NCBI GenBank assembly: GCA_902623215.1
Contig: CACNSS010000004.1
Span: 23,004-87,003, forward strand
Length of the DNA: 64,000 nucleotides
Reading direction: 5' to 3'
Origin: an uncultured Pelagibacteraceae bacterium
GTDB lineage: Bacteria > Pseudomonadota > Alphaproteobacteria > Pelagibacterales > Pelagibacteraceae
In this document: positions 49,358 to 59,248 of the stretch, piece after piece
Layout: every line of letters begins with the position of its first letter
Position numbering within the stretch: position 1 is the first letter of the stretch
Position numbers and translations under genes: made by a program
Notes under the pieces: generated by a model
The model's input: the letters and a program-made list of their open reading frames with translations, nothing else
The model's database searches: none
Told to the model about the DNA's origin: nothing

Positions 49358-50572
49358 GTGAGCAAAATAAAGGTAAAAAACCCAGTTGTAGAGTTAGATG
49401 GTGATGAAATGACCAGAATAATCTGGGAATTTATCAAAAATAAATTAATCCTTCCCTACATTGATTTAGGCATTGACTATTATGATCTCGGTATGAAAAG
49501 TAGGGACAATTCAGATGATCAAATAACTATTGATGCAGCCAATGCAATTAAAAAAGTTGGCGTAGGAATTAAGTGTGCAACAATCACCCCTGATGAAGCT
49601 CGAGTAGAAGAATTCAAATTAAAAAAAATGTGGAGGTCTCCAAACGGTACCATTAGAAATATTATTGGAGGCACAGTTTTTAGAGAGCCAATTATTTGTT
49701 CGAATATTCCTAAACTTGTTCCATCTTGGACAGATCCCATAATTATTGGAAGACACGCTTTTGGCGACCAATATAGAGCTACAGATTTTAAAGTGCCTGG
49801 TAAAGGTAAAATGGAAGTAAAATGGACTTCTGAAGATGGCAAAGATGAAATCAAATATGAAGTATTTAATTTTACAGGTCCTGGAGTTGCTCTTTCAATG
49901 TATAATTTAGATAAATCGATTGAAGATTTTGCTAGATCTTGTTTCAGCTACGGATTGATAAAAAAATGGCCAGTATATTTATCAACTAAGAATACAATCC
50001 TAAAAAAGTATGATGGAAGATTTAAGGACATTTTTGAAGAAGTATTCAACAAAGAATTTAAGAAAAAATTTGATGATGCTAAAATTACATACGAACACAG
50101 ATTAATTGATGACATGGTTGCATGTGCAATGAAATGGAGTGGTAAATATATCTGGGCATGTAAAAACTACGATGGCGATGTACAGTCTGATACTATGGCC
50201 CAGGGCTATGGTTCTTTAGGTCTAATGACTAGCACATTATTAACTCCAGATGGTAAAGTAATGGAGGCCGAAGCAGCTCATGGCACTGTCACTAGACATT
50301 ATCGTATGCATCAACAAGGTAAAGAAACATCCACAAACCCTATTGCATCTATATTTGCGTGGACTAGAGGCTTAGCTCATCGGGGTAAATTAGATGGAAA
50401 TGATAAACTTATAAATTTTGCTAATACTATCGAAAAGGTTTGTGTCGAATGTGTTGAAAATGGTTCGATGACTAAAGATCTTGCAATATTAATAGGACCA
50501 TCAAGTAAGTATTTAACTACTAATCAGTTCTTGGATGTAATTGATAGTAATTTGAAAAAAAGATTAAATTAA
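49358..50572 (+). CDS. icd: NADP-dependent isocitrate dehydrogenase (GTG start)
   Basis: [53 protein letters not shown]. Confidence 0.97.
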   Translation: MSKIKVKNPVVELDGDEMTRIIWEFIKNKLILPYIDLGIDYYDLGMKSRDNSDDQITIDAANAIKKVGVGIKCATITPDEARVEEFKLKKMWRSPNGTIRNIIGGTVFREPIICSNIPKLVPSWTDPIIIGRHAFGDQYRATDFKVPGKGKMEVKWTSEDGKDEIKYEVFNFTGPGVALSMYNLDKSIEDFARSCFSYGLIKKWPVYLSTKNTILKKYDGRFKDIFEEVFNKEFKKKFDDAKITYEHRLIDDMVACAMKWSGKYIWACKNYDGDVQSDTMAQGYGSLGLMTSTLLTPDGKVMEAEAAHGTVTRHYRMHQQGKETSTNPIASIFAWTRGLAHRGKLDGNDKLINFANTIEKVCVECVENGSMTKDLAILIGPSSKYLTTNQFLDVIDSNLKKRLN

Positions 50573-53230
50573 AGACTTTATCTTTTCAAAAGCCTCATCA
50601 ATTTTATTTTGGTCCTGACCACCAGCTTGAGCAAAGTCTTTTCGTCCACCTCCACCTTTGCCACCAATAATCTCAGAACCTAATTTAGCAAATTTAACCG
50701 CATCATATTTATCAATTAATTTTTCTGTTATACCTACAGCTAGACCAACTTTATCCTCATTAGTAGCAAATACAATTATAATACCATCACCTAATTCTTT
50801 TTTTCCATTATCAACAAGTTTTCTTAAATCTTTAGGTGGTAGATCAATAACTCTTTGAAATCTTACTTTTATATCTTTAATTTTTTGATCATTAACAATA
50901 TTTTTTGTTTTGTCTTTTAGAACTGAGTTCACATTAAGTTGATCAAGTTGTCTTGTAAGATTTTTAATAAGTTCCTTAAGATCTTTACTTTCTATATTTG
51001 GCTTGCCACCAAGTTTTATAATTTGAGATGATAATTCTTTAATTGTATCTTCATCTTTCTGAATTGAAAGTGTTGATGCCTTTTCTTTATTTTTGATATA
51101 TTCATATAATTGTTTATCTCTCAATGCTTCTACTCTTCTAACACCCGCTGCTATAGAGGACTGACTTACAGTTTTAAATTTTCCAATATCACCGGTGTTT
51201 TTAACGTGGGTTCCACCGCATAATTCTGTTGAAAAATATGCTTCTTTTTCTTTGCCCATAGATACCACCCTTACTTCCTCACCATACTTTTCTCCAAAAA
51301 ATGCTAGAGCACCTTTTTCAATAGCTGCTTTTGGTGTCATAATTCTAGTGGTTACTTCAGTATTATTTTTCACATATTCATTTACCAATTTATCAATTGT
51401 TTCTAGCTCTTCATTTGTGATTGGTTTCATATGACTAAAATCAAATCTCAAACGATCTGGTGCAACAAGTGAACCTTTTTGCATAACATGTTTTCCAAGT
51501 GTTCGTCTTAAAGACTCATGAAGAAGATGTGTTGCTGAATGATAAGCTTTTAGATTTGCTCTTCTTTCAATATCAATTTTTAATTCAACAGTATCACCCA
51601 CTTTTATTGAGCCTGTTTTTAACGAACCATAATGAACAAATAAATTACCAAGTTTCTTCTGTGTATCTTCAACCTCAAAAACTGAGTTTCCTGAAACTAT
51701 TGTGCCTTTGTCTCCAAGTTGTCCACCGGACTCACCATAAAAAGGGGTTTGATTTGTTATTATCATTCCTTCTTCACCAGTGGATAATGATTTCACTTCG
51801 CTATTTTCCTTAATCAAATTTAATATAACTCCCTCTGATTGATTAGACTCGTAACCTAAAAATTCAGTTGGGCCAATTTTATCTTTGATTGAAAACCAAA
51901 TTGCTTCTTCTGAGCTATCACCTGAACCTTTCCAGTTTTTTTTAGCAAGTTCTTTACTATTTTTCATTAGTTGATCAAATTTTTTATGATCAACCGTTAA
52001 TGATTTATTCTTTAAAATATCTTCAGTCAGGTCTAATGGGAAACCATAAGTATCATATAATTTGAACGCCACATCTCCTGGTAAGACTTTATCTATTTTT
52101 GAAATTTCATCATTTAAAATTTTAATTCCTCTATCAAGTAAAACTAAAAATTTTTCCTCCTCCATTTTTAATGTTTCTCGAATTAATGACTCTGATCTTT
52201 CTAATTCTGGATAATTTCCTGACATTTCATTTTTTAAAGCCTCAAAAATTTTGAAAAATATTGGTTCTTTAGATCCTAATAAATGAGAGTGTCTCATACC
52301 TCTTCTCATTATTCTTCTAAGAACATATCCACGACCTTCATTTGAGGGCAAAACACCTTCAGCTAAAAGAAATGAGCTTGCTCTTAAGTGATCAGCAATT
52401 ACTCTAAAACTTGATATATTTTTATCTTCTTGTTTAACTTTTGTAACTTCAGATATTGAACTTATTAATTTCTTAAAATGATCAGTTTGATAATTATCGT
52501 GTGTTCCTTGTAAAAGAGCTGCAATTCTTTCTAATCCCATTCCTGTATCGACAGACGGTTTTGGCAGGTCTATTCTTTTATCTTTTGAGACTTGCTCATA
52601 CTGCATAAAGACTAAGTTCCAAATTTCAATAAAACGATCACCATCTTGATCTTTAGTTCCTGGCAATCCTCCTTTTAAATGATCACCATGGTCGTAAAAT
52701 ATTTCTGAACAAGGACCACATGGCCCAGTTTCACCCATTGACCAGAAGTTATCTGACGTTGCAATGCTAATTATTTTATCATTACTAAAACCTGCAATTT
52801 TCTTCCAAAAATTAAAAGCCTCGTCATCCTCATGAAAAACAGTTACATAAAGCCTATTTTTATCAAGGCCAAAGTCTTTAGTTATTAAATTCCACGCTAG
52901 TTCTATTCCTCTTTCTTTGAAATAATCTCCAAAAGAAAAATTTCCTAGCATTTCAAAAAAAGTATGGTGTCTTGGGGTATAACCAACATTTTCTAAATCA
53001 TTATGTTTACCACCTGCCCTTACGCATTTTTGAGAAGTGGTTGCTCTTTGATAATCTCTTTTCTCTAAACCAGTAAATACATTTTTAAATTGCACCATTC
53101 CAGAATTAGCAAACATTAGTGTTGGGTCATTATTTGGCACTAAATTACTGGACTCAACAATCTTATGATCATTCTTTTCAAAGTATTTTAAGAACGTGCT
53201 TCTTATTTCATTTAATGATTTGTCTGCCAT
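50564..53230 (-). CDS. alaS: alanyl-tRNA synthetase
   Basis: [65 protein letters not shown]. Confidence 0.98.
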   Translation of the reverse strand: MADKSLNEIRSTFLKYFEKNDHKIVESSNLVPNNDPTLMFANSGMVQFKNVFTGLEKRDYQRATTSQKCVRAGGKHNDLENVGYTPRHHTFFEMLGNFSFGDYFKERGIELAWNLITKDFGLDKNRLYVTVFHEDDEAFNFWKKIAGFSNDKIISIATSDNFWSMGETGPCGPCSEIFYDHGDHLKGGLPGTKDQDGDRFIEIWNLVFMQYEQVSKDKRIDLPKPSVDTGMGLERIAALLQGTHDNYQTDHFKKLISSISEVTKVKQEDKNISSFRVIADHLRASSFLLAEGVLPSNEGRGYVLRRIMRRGMRHSHLLGSKEPIFFKIFEALKNEMSGNYPELERSESLIRETLKMEEEKFLVLLDRGIKILNDEISKIDKVLPGDVAFKLYDTYGFPLDLTEDILKNKSLTVDHKKFDQLMKNSKELAKKNWKGSGDSSEEAIWFSIKDKIGPTEFLGYESNQSEGVILNLIKENSEVKSLSTGEEGMIITNQTPFYGESGGQLGDKGTIVSGNSVFEVEDTQKKLGNLFVHYGSLKTGSIKVGDTVELKIDIERRANLKAYHSATHLLHESLRRTLGKHVMQKGSLVAPDRLRFDFSHMKPITNEELETIDKLVNEYVKNNTEVTTRIMTPKAAIEKGALAFFGEKYGEEVRVVSMGKEKEAYFSTELCGGTHVKNTGDIGKFKTVSQSSIAAGVRRVEALRDKQLYEYIKNKEKASTLSIQKDEDTIKELSSQIIKLGGKPNIESKDLKELIKNLTRQLDQLNVNSVLKDKTKNIVNDQKIKDIKVRFQRVIDLPPKDLRKLVDNGKKELGDGIIIVFATNEDKVGLAVGITEKLIDKYDAVKFAKLGSEIIGGKGGGGRKDFAQAGGQDQNKIDEAFEKIKSLI

Positions 53231-53281
53231 ATTTTTAAAATACAGCTTTTTTGTTTTATGTCTAGTTAGGGATGAAGGGGG

Positions 53282-53306
53282 AAAGGCGCTTATTATAAGC
53301 GCCTTT
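53282..53306 (-). terminator. strong hairpin between recA and alaS (possible terminator/attenuator)
   Basis: AAAGGCGCTTA (53282-53292), 3-nt loop, TAAGCGCCTTT (53296-53306). Confidence 0.6.
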
Positions 53307-53330
53307 ATAATTTAAAGATGACCTTTAATT

Positions 53331-54479
53331 CTAGTTCTTTTTGGTAGGAGTGGTCTCTTTTGCAGCATCTTCATTTTCAGCTACTTTCTTCTCCTTTTCA
53401 ATTTTTTCAGGACTTAGTGGATTTCCCTCAATTTTCTTTGAAATCACACCAGCTTTTTCTCTAATTGCCATTTCTATTTCTGCAGCAACATTAGGGTTTT
53501 GTGCAAGATAAGTTTTTGCATTTTCTCTACCTTGACCTATCTTTTCACCCTTATAAGCATACCATGCTCCTGATTTTTCAATAATATCAGCTTTAGCACC
53601 TAGGTCGACTAACTCACCCATTTTGCTAATTCCTTTACCATACATTAAGTCAAACTCAACAACTTTAAATGGTGGTGCAACTTTATTCTTAACTACTTTT
53701 ACTCTTGTAGTATTACCAATAATTTCATCTTTATCTTTGATGGCTCCAATTCTTCTAATATCCATTCTTACAGATGAATAAAACTTAAGTGCATTTCCAC
53801 CTGATGTTGTTTCTGGACTTCCAAACATAACTCCAATTTTCATTCTAATTTGGTTAATGAAAATCATCATTGTGTTTGTATTTGAAATTGAACCAGTTAA
53901 TTTTCTTAAAGCCTGACTCATTAATCTTGATTGAAGACCAACATGATGATCTCCCATCTCTCCTTCAATTTCAGCTTTTGGAGTTAAAGCTGCAACAGAG
54001 TCAATTACGATAACTGAAATAGAGCCTGATTTTACTAACGTATCAGCGATTTCTAAAGCTTGCTCACCTGCATCTGGTTGAGAGATTAAAAGCTCTTCAG
54101 TATTTACACCTAATTTCTTTGCGTAAACTGGATCTAAAGCATGCTCTGCATCAACGAATGCACAAATTCCACCTGCTTTTTGAGCTTCAGCAACAACTTG
54201 TAATGCTAATGTTGTTTTTCCAGAAGACTCTGGTCCGTAAACTTCAATAATTCTGCCTTTAGGTAATCCACCTATTCCTAAAGCTAAATCTAAACTTAAA
54301 GATCCAGTAGATACCGACTCGATATCCATAGCTCTTTTTTCACCGAGCTTCATTACTGAACCTTTTCCAAAATTATCTGTGATTTGGCTGATTGCAGCTT
54401 CTAAAGCCTTATTTTTCTCTTTATTTTCCAATTCCTGATTTTTAGTAGATTTAACTACTTTTAAGTTATTTTTAGTCAT
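53331..54479 (-). CDS. recA: recombinase A
   Basis: [74 protein letters not shown]. Confidence 0.99.
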   Translation of the reverse strand: MTKNNLKVVKSTKNQELENKEKNKALEAAISQITDNFGKGSVMKLGEKRAMDIESVSTGSLSLDLALGIGGLPKGRIIEVYGPESSGKTTLALQVVAEAQKAGGICAFVDAEHALDPVYAKKLGVNTEELLISQPDAGEQALEIADTLVKSGSISVIVIDSVAALTPKAEIEGEMGDHHVGLQSRLMSQALRKLTGSISNTNTMMIFINQIRMKIGVMFGSPETTSGGNALKFYSSVRMDIRRIGAIKDKDEIIGNTTRVKVVKNKVAPPFKVVEFDLMYGKGISKMGELVDLGAKADIIEKSGAWYAYKGEKIGQGRENAKTYLAQNPNVAAEIEMAIREKAGVISKKIEGNPLSPEKIEKEKKVAENEDAAKETTPTKKN

Positions 54480-54528
54480 TTTTTGCCTTTTTTTTTACGT
54501 TTTTTAACACTCGAATCATAAAATAAAT

Positions 54529-54543
54529 GTACACATTTTGTTC
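54529..54543 (-). promoter_or_regulatory. candidate LexA-type box upstream of recA
   Basis: Minus strand GAAC-AAAATGT-GTAC, 7/8 match to alphaproteobacterial GAAC-N7-GAAC, 50 bp before recA ATG. Confidence 0.5.
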
Positions 54544-54585
54544 TCATTAGCAAGATTTATTTATTTTAGCCTAAAAAGCCTCTTT

Positions 54586-55884
54586 TTATCGTAATTTTAG
54601 ATAATCACTATTGAGTAAACCGATAGATTTAAGCAAATTAAATTGAGAAAGAATAAAGTTTCTCTCAGAATCGGCTAAAGAAATTTGAGCATTCAATAAA
54701 AGAGAGTTAGATTGAATAACTTCAAGAGTAGTTCTACCAGAAGAACCACTATTATATTCTGCTGTGATACCCTCATTAGCAATTTCTGCTGCTCTTACTT
54801 GCAATTGAACAGAGTTAAGCAAACTTTTATTTGATTGAAAATTTGACCAGGCGCTTGCTACATTAGTTTGATTTTGTTTAATCTCACTATCTAAAGTTAA
54901 ACGTGATCTATTTTCTATATTCTTATTTTTATTTAAAGATGCGAGATTTTTTCCACCTGAATAAAATGGCCAAGTAACAGTTGCTTTTAAAGTTTCTTTA
55001 TCTCTCTCATCGTAAGTAGCACTTAAGTCATCTGAGTAGGACTTTTCTAAAGATAATTTCGCAGTTGGCACTAATTCTGATCTTGCAATTGATGTATCTT
55101 TTTTCGATTGTTCATATTCCATTTCAGCAATAATTAAATCTGGATTGCTTTTTTTAGATTGTTCTATGGCTGAATTTAAACTTCCTGGTATTTGGTAACT
55201 AATTATTGAACTTTTATCTAATGACTGAGCATTACCCAAAGGTCCAATAATATTTTCATAATTCAACTTACTGGTTAAAAGATCACTTTGAGCCTGAATG
55301 AAACTAGCTTCTGCACCGGCCAATGATGACTCTGATTGTGAAACGTCAGATAAACTAATTTGACCTCTTTCAAGTCTAATTCTATCAGTTTCAACTTGTC
55401 TACTTAGAAGCTCAACGTTAGCTCTATTAATATCTAATTTTTCATTCGCTGAAATTAATCCAGTATACGCTGCTACAGTTTTATATAAAATATCTTGCTC
55501 TTTTTTTAAAAGTTTTGCTTTAGCTAAATTGATACCAATTTTACTTTTTGACAAATCAGCGCCTCTACCAAAATCAAATAATGTTTGAGTAACTGAAATA
55601 GATTTAGTTTCTGTATCTACATCAGTAATTGTGGCATTTGACCCATTTCTATTTGTTAATTTGTCAGTCTCATCTTGGCTCTTTGATCCCTCTAGAGTAA
55701 TTGTTGGAAAATAGGAACTCATTGAGATTTTAAGTTCTTGTTCTGAAATACTTATATTTTCTCTTTCAGCATTTAATTCAGAATTATTTTTATAAGCTTT
55801 TTTTAGAGCTGCAGTAAATGTTTCAGCACTTAAATTAGAAATTATAAATAGATTACTAAGAATGATAATTAAAAATTTTTTCAT
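54586..55884 (-). CDS. TolC family outer membrane efflux protein
   Basis: Signal peptide; SQTLFDFGRGADLSKSKIGINLAKAKLLKKEQDILYKTVAAYTGLI; TVTWPFYSGGKNLASL repeats. Confidence 0.93.
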   Translation of the reverse strand: MKKFLIIILSNLFIISNLSAETFTAALKKAYKNNSELNAERENISISEQELKISMSSYFPTITLEGSKSQDETDKLTNRNGSNATITDVDTETKSISVTQTLFDFGRGADLSKSKIGINLAKAKLLKKEQDILYKTVAAYTGLISANEKLDINRANVELLSRQVETDRIRLERGQISLSDVSQSESSLAGAEASFIQAQSDLLTSKLNYENIIGPLGNAQSLDKSSIISYQIPGSLNSAIEQSKKSNPDLIIAEMEYEQSKKDTSIARSELVPTAKLSLEKSYSDDLSATYDERDKETLKATVTWPFYSGGKNLASLNKNKNIENRSRLTLDSEIKQNQTNVASAWSNFQSNKSLLNSVQLQVRAAEIANEGITAEYNSGSSGRTTLEVIQSNSLLLNAQISLADSERNFILSQFNLLKSIGLLNSDYLKLR

Positions 55885-56810
55885 TTGTTTCTATATAATG
55901 CAGATTTGATCTGATGGTTACTATTTAAATTGAATATAATTGATGCATATTTAGGCATATTCTTAAACATGTTTTGCGTAATTCTTTGATACGTTTGCAT
56001 AAAATTAATTACATCCCTTCTACTCATAATTTTTAAGTTTGATTTTACTTTACTTTTTACCCAAAGTTTTCTCTCTTGTTTTAATCTCCATTTTTGGAGC
56101 AAACTGAAATTTTTTGCTTTTAAATAAATTAAACAATTCAATTGGGAATATAATTTTTTATATTTTGATTTCAATTGGTCATTAACATATTTTCTCCAGA
56201 TCTGTTTTTGATCTTTAGCTTTTTCCATTGAATTGATTGTTTTCTTTAATGAGCTATTTTTTTCAGATTTTGCTCCAACACACCATCCCTCAAATATAAT
56301 TACATCTGGTCTGTTTTTTAAATCGTACCAGTATCTTTTATTAAATCTATCATCTATAGCTTTATTAAATGTTGGTAGTTTAAGTCTTTTAAATTTATTG
56401 CTTTTTGTTTTTTTAAAGAAATTTAACATCATATCAATATCATGGGTTCCTGGTACTCCTCTTGTTAAAAGCATGCCATGAACTCTTTTTGACAAATTTT
56501 TACGTTCTTTTCTTGTTTTATAGAAGTCATCTATTGAAATTCTAAAAACATTTAATTTAAAATATTTAGTTAAAATAATTCTGATTAGAGAACTAATTGT
56601 AGTTTTGCCTGTTCCTTGACCCCCTGCTAAACCCACAAAATAAGGTTTTTTCTTTTCAGCCTTTTTACTTATCCAAAAACATAATGGAATTAGGAACAAT
56701 TTAATCATTCTTTCTTTATTCTTAAATTTATCAGCTTTTGTCTCTTGAGATTTAATAAACTTCAAACAATCTTTTTTTACCTTATCAAAGCATAAACTGA
56801 ATTGTTTCAT
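55881..56810 (-). CDS. P-loop kinase, D-glycerate 3-kinase-like
   Basis: VGLAGGQGTGKTTISSLIRIIL, ISIDDFYKTRKERKNLSKRVHGMLLTRGVPGTHDIDMM, IIFEGWCVGA. Confidence 0.82.
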   Translation of the reverse strand: MKQFSLCFDKVKKDCLKFIKSQETKADKFKNKERMIKLFLIPLCFWISKKAEKKKPYFVGLAGGQGTGKTTISSLIRIILTKYFKLNVFRISIDDFYKTRKERKNLSKRVHGMLLTRGVPGTHDIDMMLNFFKKTKSNKFKRLKLPTFNKAIDDRFNKRYWYDLKNRPDVIIFEGWCVGAKSEKNSSLKKTINSMEKAKDQKQIWRKYVNDQLKSKYKKLYSQLNCLIYLKAKNFSLLQKWRLKQERKLWVKSKVKSNLKIMSRRDVINFMQTYQRITQNMFKNMPKYASIIFNLNSNHQIKSALYRNK

Positions 56811-56815
56811 GTAAA

Positions 56816-57178
56816 TTATTTTTTATCTAAAGGATGATTTTGACCGTCGTTTACTGGCACATCTTTCATATCAAAGGTATTTATTTCATCAATACACCCA
56901 ACATTAAATCCTGTCATTGCTGGATTAATTCTTGGATTATGATGCGTATAAATTCCACAGTCGGAGCAAAAAAAATGTTTAGCAACTTTTGAATGAAATT
57001 GATAAAGTTTTAATTTATCTTCTCCTTTAACTATTTTAAAATCTTCATTTTTTACCATCGACATGATTGCTCCTTTTCTTTTGCAAATAGAACAATTACA
57101 TTTTATTACTTTAGCTAAGTCTCCATCTAAATTTATTTCTGCTTCAACAGCCCCACAGTGACAAATTAATTTTTTCAT
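56816..57178 (-). CDS. GFA family (Mss4-like) zinc-binding protein; start re-placed at MKKLICHCGA
   Basis: ICHCGAVEAEI, KCNCSICKRKGA, FFCSDCGIYTHHNPR Cys motifs. Confidence 0.88.
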   Translation of the reverse strand: MKKLICHCGAVEAEINLDGDLAKVIKCNCSICKRKGAIMSMVKNEDFKIVKGEDKLKLYQFHSKVAKHFFCSDCGIYTHHNPRINPAMTGFNVGCIDEINTFDMKDVPVNDGQNHPLDKK

Positions 57179-57408
57179 AATCCAAAAAACTGCGCAATAT
57201 AACCTATTATAAATACGCAGAGTATAACTCCTCCCCAAACTACTATAAATCCTAGAATCCAAAATATCCATTTTGGCATTCCTAATTTTTTTAGTTTTTC
57301 CAATAATGCTAAAGGACCGGCAACTATTCCTGGCAAAGCAAATCTAAATAGAAGACCCAAAAGCCATATAAGAATAAATAATATAAATAACGCTCCTATG
57401 AAATCCAT
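57175..57408 (-). CDS. small integral membrane protein of unknown function
   Basis: 77 aa, two hydrophobic segments; 4-bp ATGA overlap with the downstream GFA gene. Confidence 0.65.
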   Translation of the reverse strand: MDFIGALFILFILIWLLGLLFRFALPGIVAGPLALLEKLKKLGMPKWIFWILGFIVVWGGVILCVFIIGYIAQFFGL

Positions 57409-57579
57409 TTGCTGTTTAAAAAAAAATTTTATTTGATTGTTATCAAACTATCCTTGGTTGAAGTTATCCACAAGCATACAAAATATAGTTTTGATGTTCA
57501 CGTTTTGATTCACTTTTGATTCAATTACGGACTCAAAATACAACCTCTTGCGTGCATTGTATAAATGGGCTATAAATTA

Positions 57580-57594
57580 GAACAAAACAAGAAC
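57580..57594 (+). promoter_or_regulatory. candidate LexA operator directly upstream of umuD
   Basis: GAAC-AAAACAA-GAAC, exact match to GAAC-N7-GAAC, ending 1 bp before ATG at 57595. Confidence 0.7.
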
Positions 57595-57990
57595 ATGAAA
57601 CTAACTATTCCCTATTATCTGCATAAAGCTGGTGCTGGTTTCCCATCGCCTGCCACTGATTATATCGAAGAAGATATCGATCTAAACATGCATTTAATCA
57701 AAAACGTTCCAGCTACTTTTATTATCAGAGTACAGGGAAAATCCATGGTGGATGTTGGGATCAATGATGGAGACTTATTAGTTGTCGATAAAAGTTTAAA
57801 ACCAAAAAATTTTTCAACAGTTATTGCAAATGTTCATGATGAGCTTGTGGTTAAAACTTTAGTTCAAGAAAGAGATAAAAAATTTCTATCATCTGGGTCT
57901 AAAGATTTTTCTAATAGAATTTTAATTAATGAAGAAGAAGATGTTTTTATCTGGGGGGTTGTGACTTATGTCATCCATTCAACGTACTAA
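57595..57990 (+). CDS. umuD: UmuD-like S24 peptidase (SOS error-prone repair); start re-placed from 57565 to 57595
   Basis: HKAGAGFPSPATDYIEEDIDLN self-cleavage region (A-G), GKSMVDVGINDGDLLVVD Ser, ELVVKTL Lys. Confidence 0.92.
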   Translation: MKLTIPYYLHKAGAGFPSPATDYIEEDIDLNMHLIKNVPATFIIRVQGKSMVDVGINDGDLLVVDKSLKPKNFSTVIANVHDELVVKTLVQERDKKFLSSGSKDFSNRILINEEEDVFIWGVVTYVIHSTY

Positions 57991-59248
57991 AAAAATAGGT
58001 CTAGTTGATTGTAATTCTTTCTATGTTTCATGTGAAAGATTATTTAATCCAAAAATAAGAAAAAAACCTGTGGTTGTTTTATCTAATAATGATGGTTGTA
58101 TCATTTCTAGATCCAATGAAGCAAAAGCGTTGGGGATCAAGATGGGTGAACCTTATTTTAAAGCAAAAGATATTATTGTTAAAAATAAAGTTGAAGTTTT
58201 TTCGTCAAATTATTCATTATATGGAGATTTATCTAGAAGAGTAATGAGAACTCTTAAAAGATTTAATACTGAAATAGAGGTATATTCAATCGACGAGGCA
58301 TTCATAGATTTATCCAATTTTCCAGACTCAGAAGTTGAAAAAGTTGGAAGAGAAATTAGAGAAACAGTTCTACAGTGGACAGGTATTCCAACAAGTATCG
58401 GTATCGCTAAAACCAAAACATTGAGTAAAGTTGCAAATCATATCGCAAAGAAAAAACAATCAGGAGTAACGAGTTTGATTGGTATAGAAAATTTGGATCC
58501 AATCTTAGAAAAAGTTGAAATTAATGATGTATGGGGTGTTGGTAGACAACTTACAAAATTTTATCAAAAGAACGGCATCTATAATGCCAAACAACTTAAA
58601 AATAAGTCTAACACTTGGATTAAAAAATGTTCTAATGTTTTAAGCTCAAGAACTGCAATGGAACTTAGAGGAGTTCCTTGTATTGACTTAGAGACTACAC
58701 AAACAAAAAGGAAAAGTTGTGTCGTTTCAAGATCATTCGGTAAAAGAATAGAAAGTTTTCAAGAATTAAAGGAAGCAGTTGCTAATTATTGCTTGAATGC
58801 TTCTGAGAAAATTAGATCACAGTCTTTAGTTGCAAAAGCGATTACAGTATTTGTTAGAACTAGTCCTTTTCAAAGAGATTATGGTTATTACTCAAATTCA
58901 AAAACTGTCGACTTTCCAATTGCAACAAACAATAGTCTTGAGACTGTTAAAACTGCAATCACAATACTTGAGAGTATATTTAGGAACGGCTGTCGTTATC
59001 AAAAAGCAGGAGTTATGCTTACAGGATTACGAGATGATGATGGCAGAAAAAATTTATTCTCATCAGAAAAAGATGAAAAAATAAAAACTTTGATGCAATC
59101 AATTGATAATACTAATTATAGATATGGTAGATCAACCTTAAGTCTTGCGAGTGCTGGAGTTCATAAAAAATGGAATATGAGAAGACAATATTCTTCTAAA
59201 ATAGATACCGGTGATTTTTATTGTTTGCCAACAATCAAAGCTATTTAA
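57968..59248 (+). CDS. umuC: Y-family DNA polymerase V subunit UmuC
   Basis: GLVDCNSFYVSCERLFNPKIRKKPVVVLSNNDGCIISRSNEAKALGIKMGEPYFK, YSIDEAFIDLS, GVGRQLTKF. Confidence 0.97.
   Translation: MSSIQRTKKIGLVDCNSFYVSCERLFNPKIRKKPVVVLSNNDGCIISRSNEAKALGIKMGEPYFKAKDIIVKNKVEVFSSNYSLYGDLSRRVMRTLKRFNTEIEVYSIDEAFIDLSNFPDSEVEKVGREIRETVLQWTGIPTSIGIAKTKTLSKVANHIAKKKQSGVTSLIGIENLDPILEKVEINDVWGVGRQLTKFYQKNGIYNAKQLKNKSNTWIKKCSNVLSSRTAMELRGVPCIDLETTQTKRKSCVVSRSFGKRIESFQELKEAVANYCLNASEKIRSQSLVAKAITVFVRTSPFQRDYGYYSNSKTVDFPIATNNSLETVKTAITILESIFRNGCRYQKAGVMLTGLRDDDGRKNLFSSEKDEKIKTLMQSIDNTNYRYGRSTLSLASAGVHKKWNMRRQYSSKIDTGDFYCLPTIKAI

Noticed and set aside
49519-49854. 111-aa minus-strand ORF inside icd
   Set aside because: Antisense shadow of icd
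51499-51813. 104-aa plus-strand ORF over alaS
   Set aside because: Antisense shadow of alaS
57496-57511. GTTCACGTTTTGATTC as the umuD LexA box
   Set aside because: Spacing is GTTC-N8-ATTC, off by one; the exact GAAC-N7-GAAC at 57580 is a better candidate
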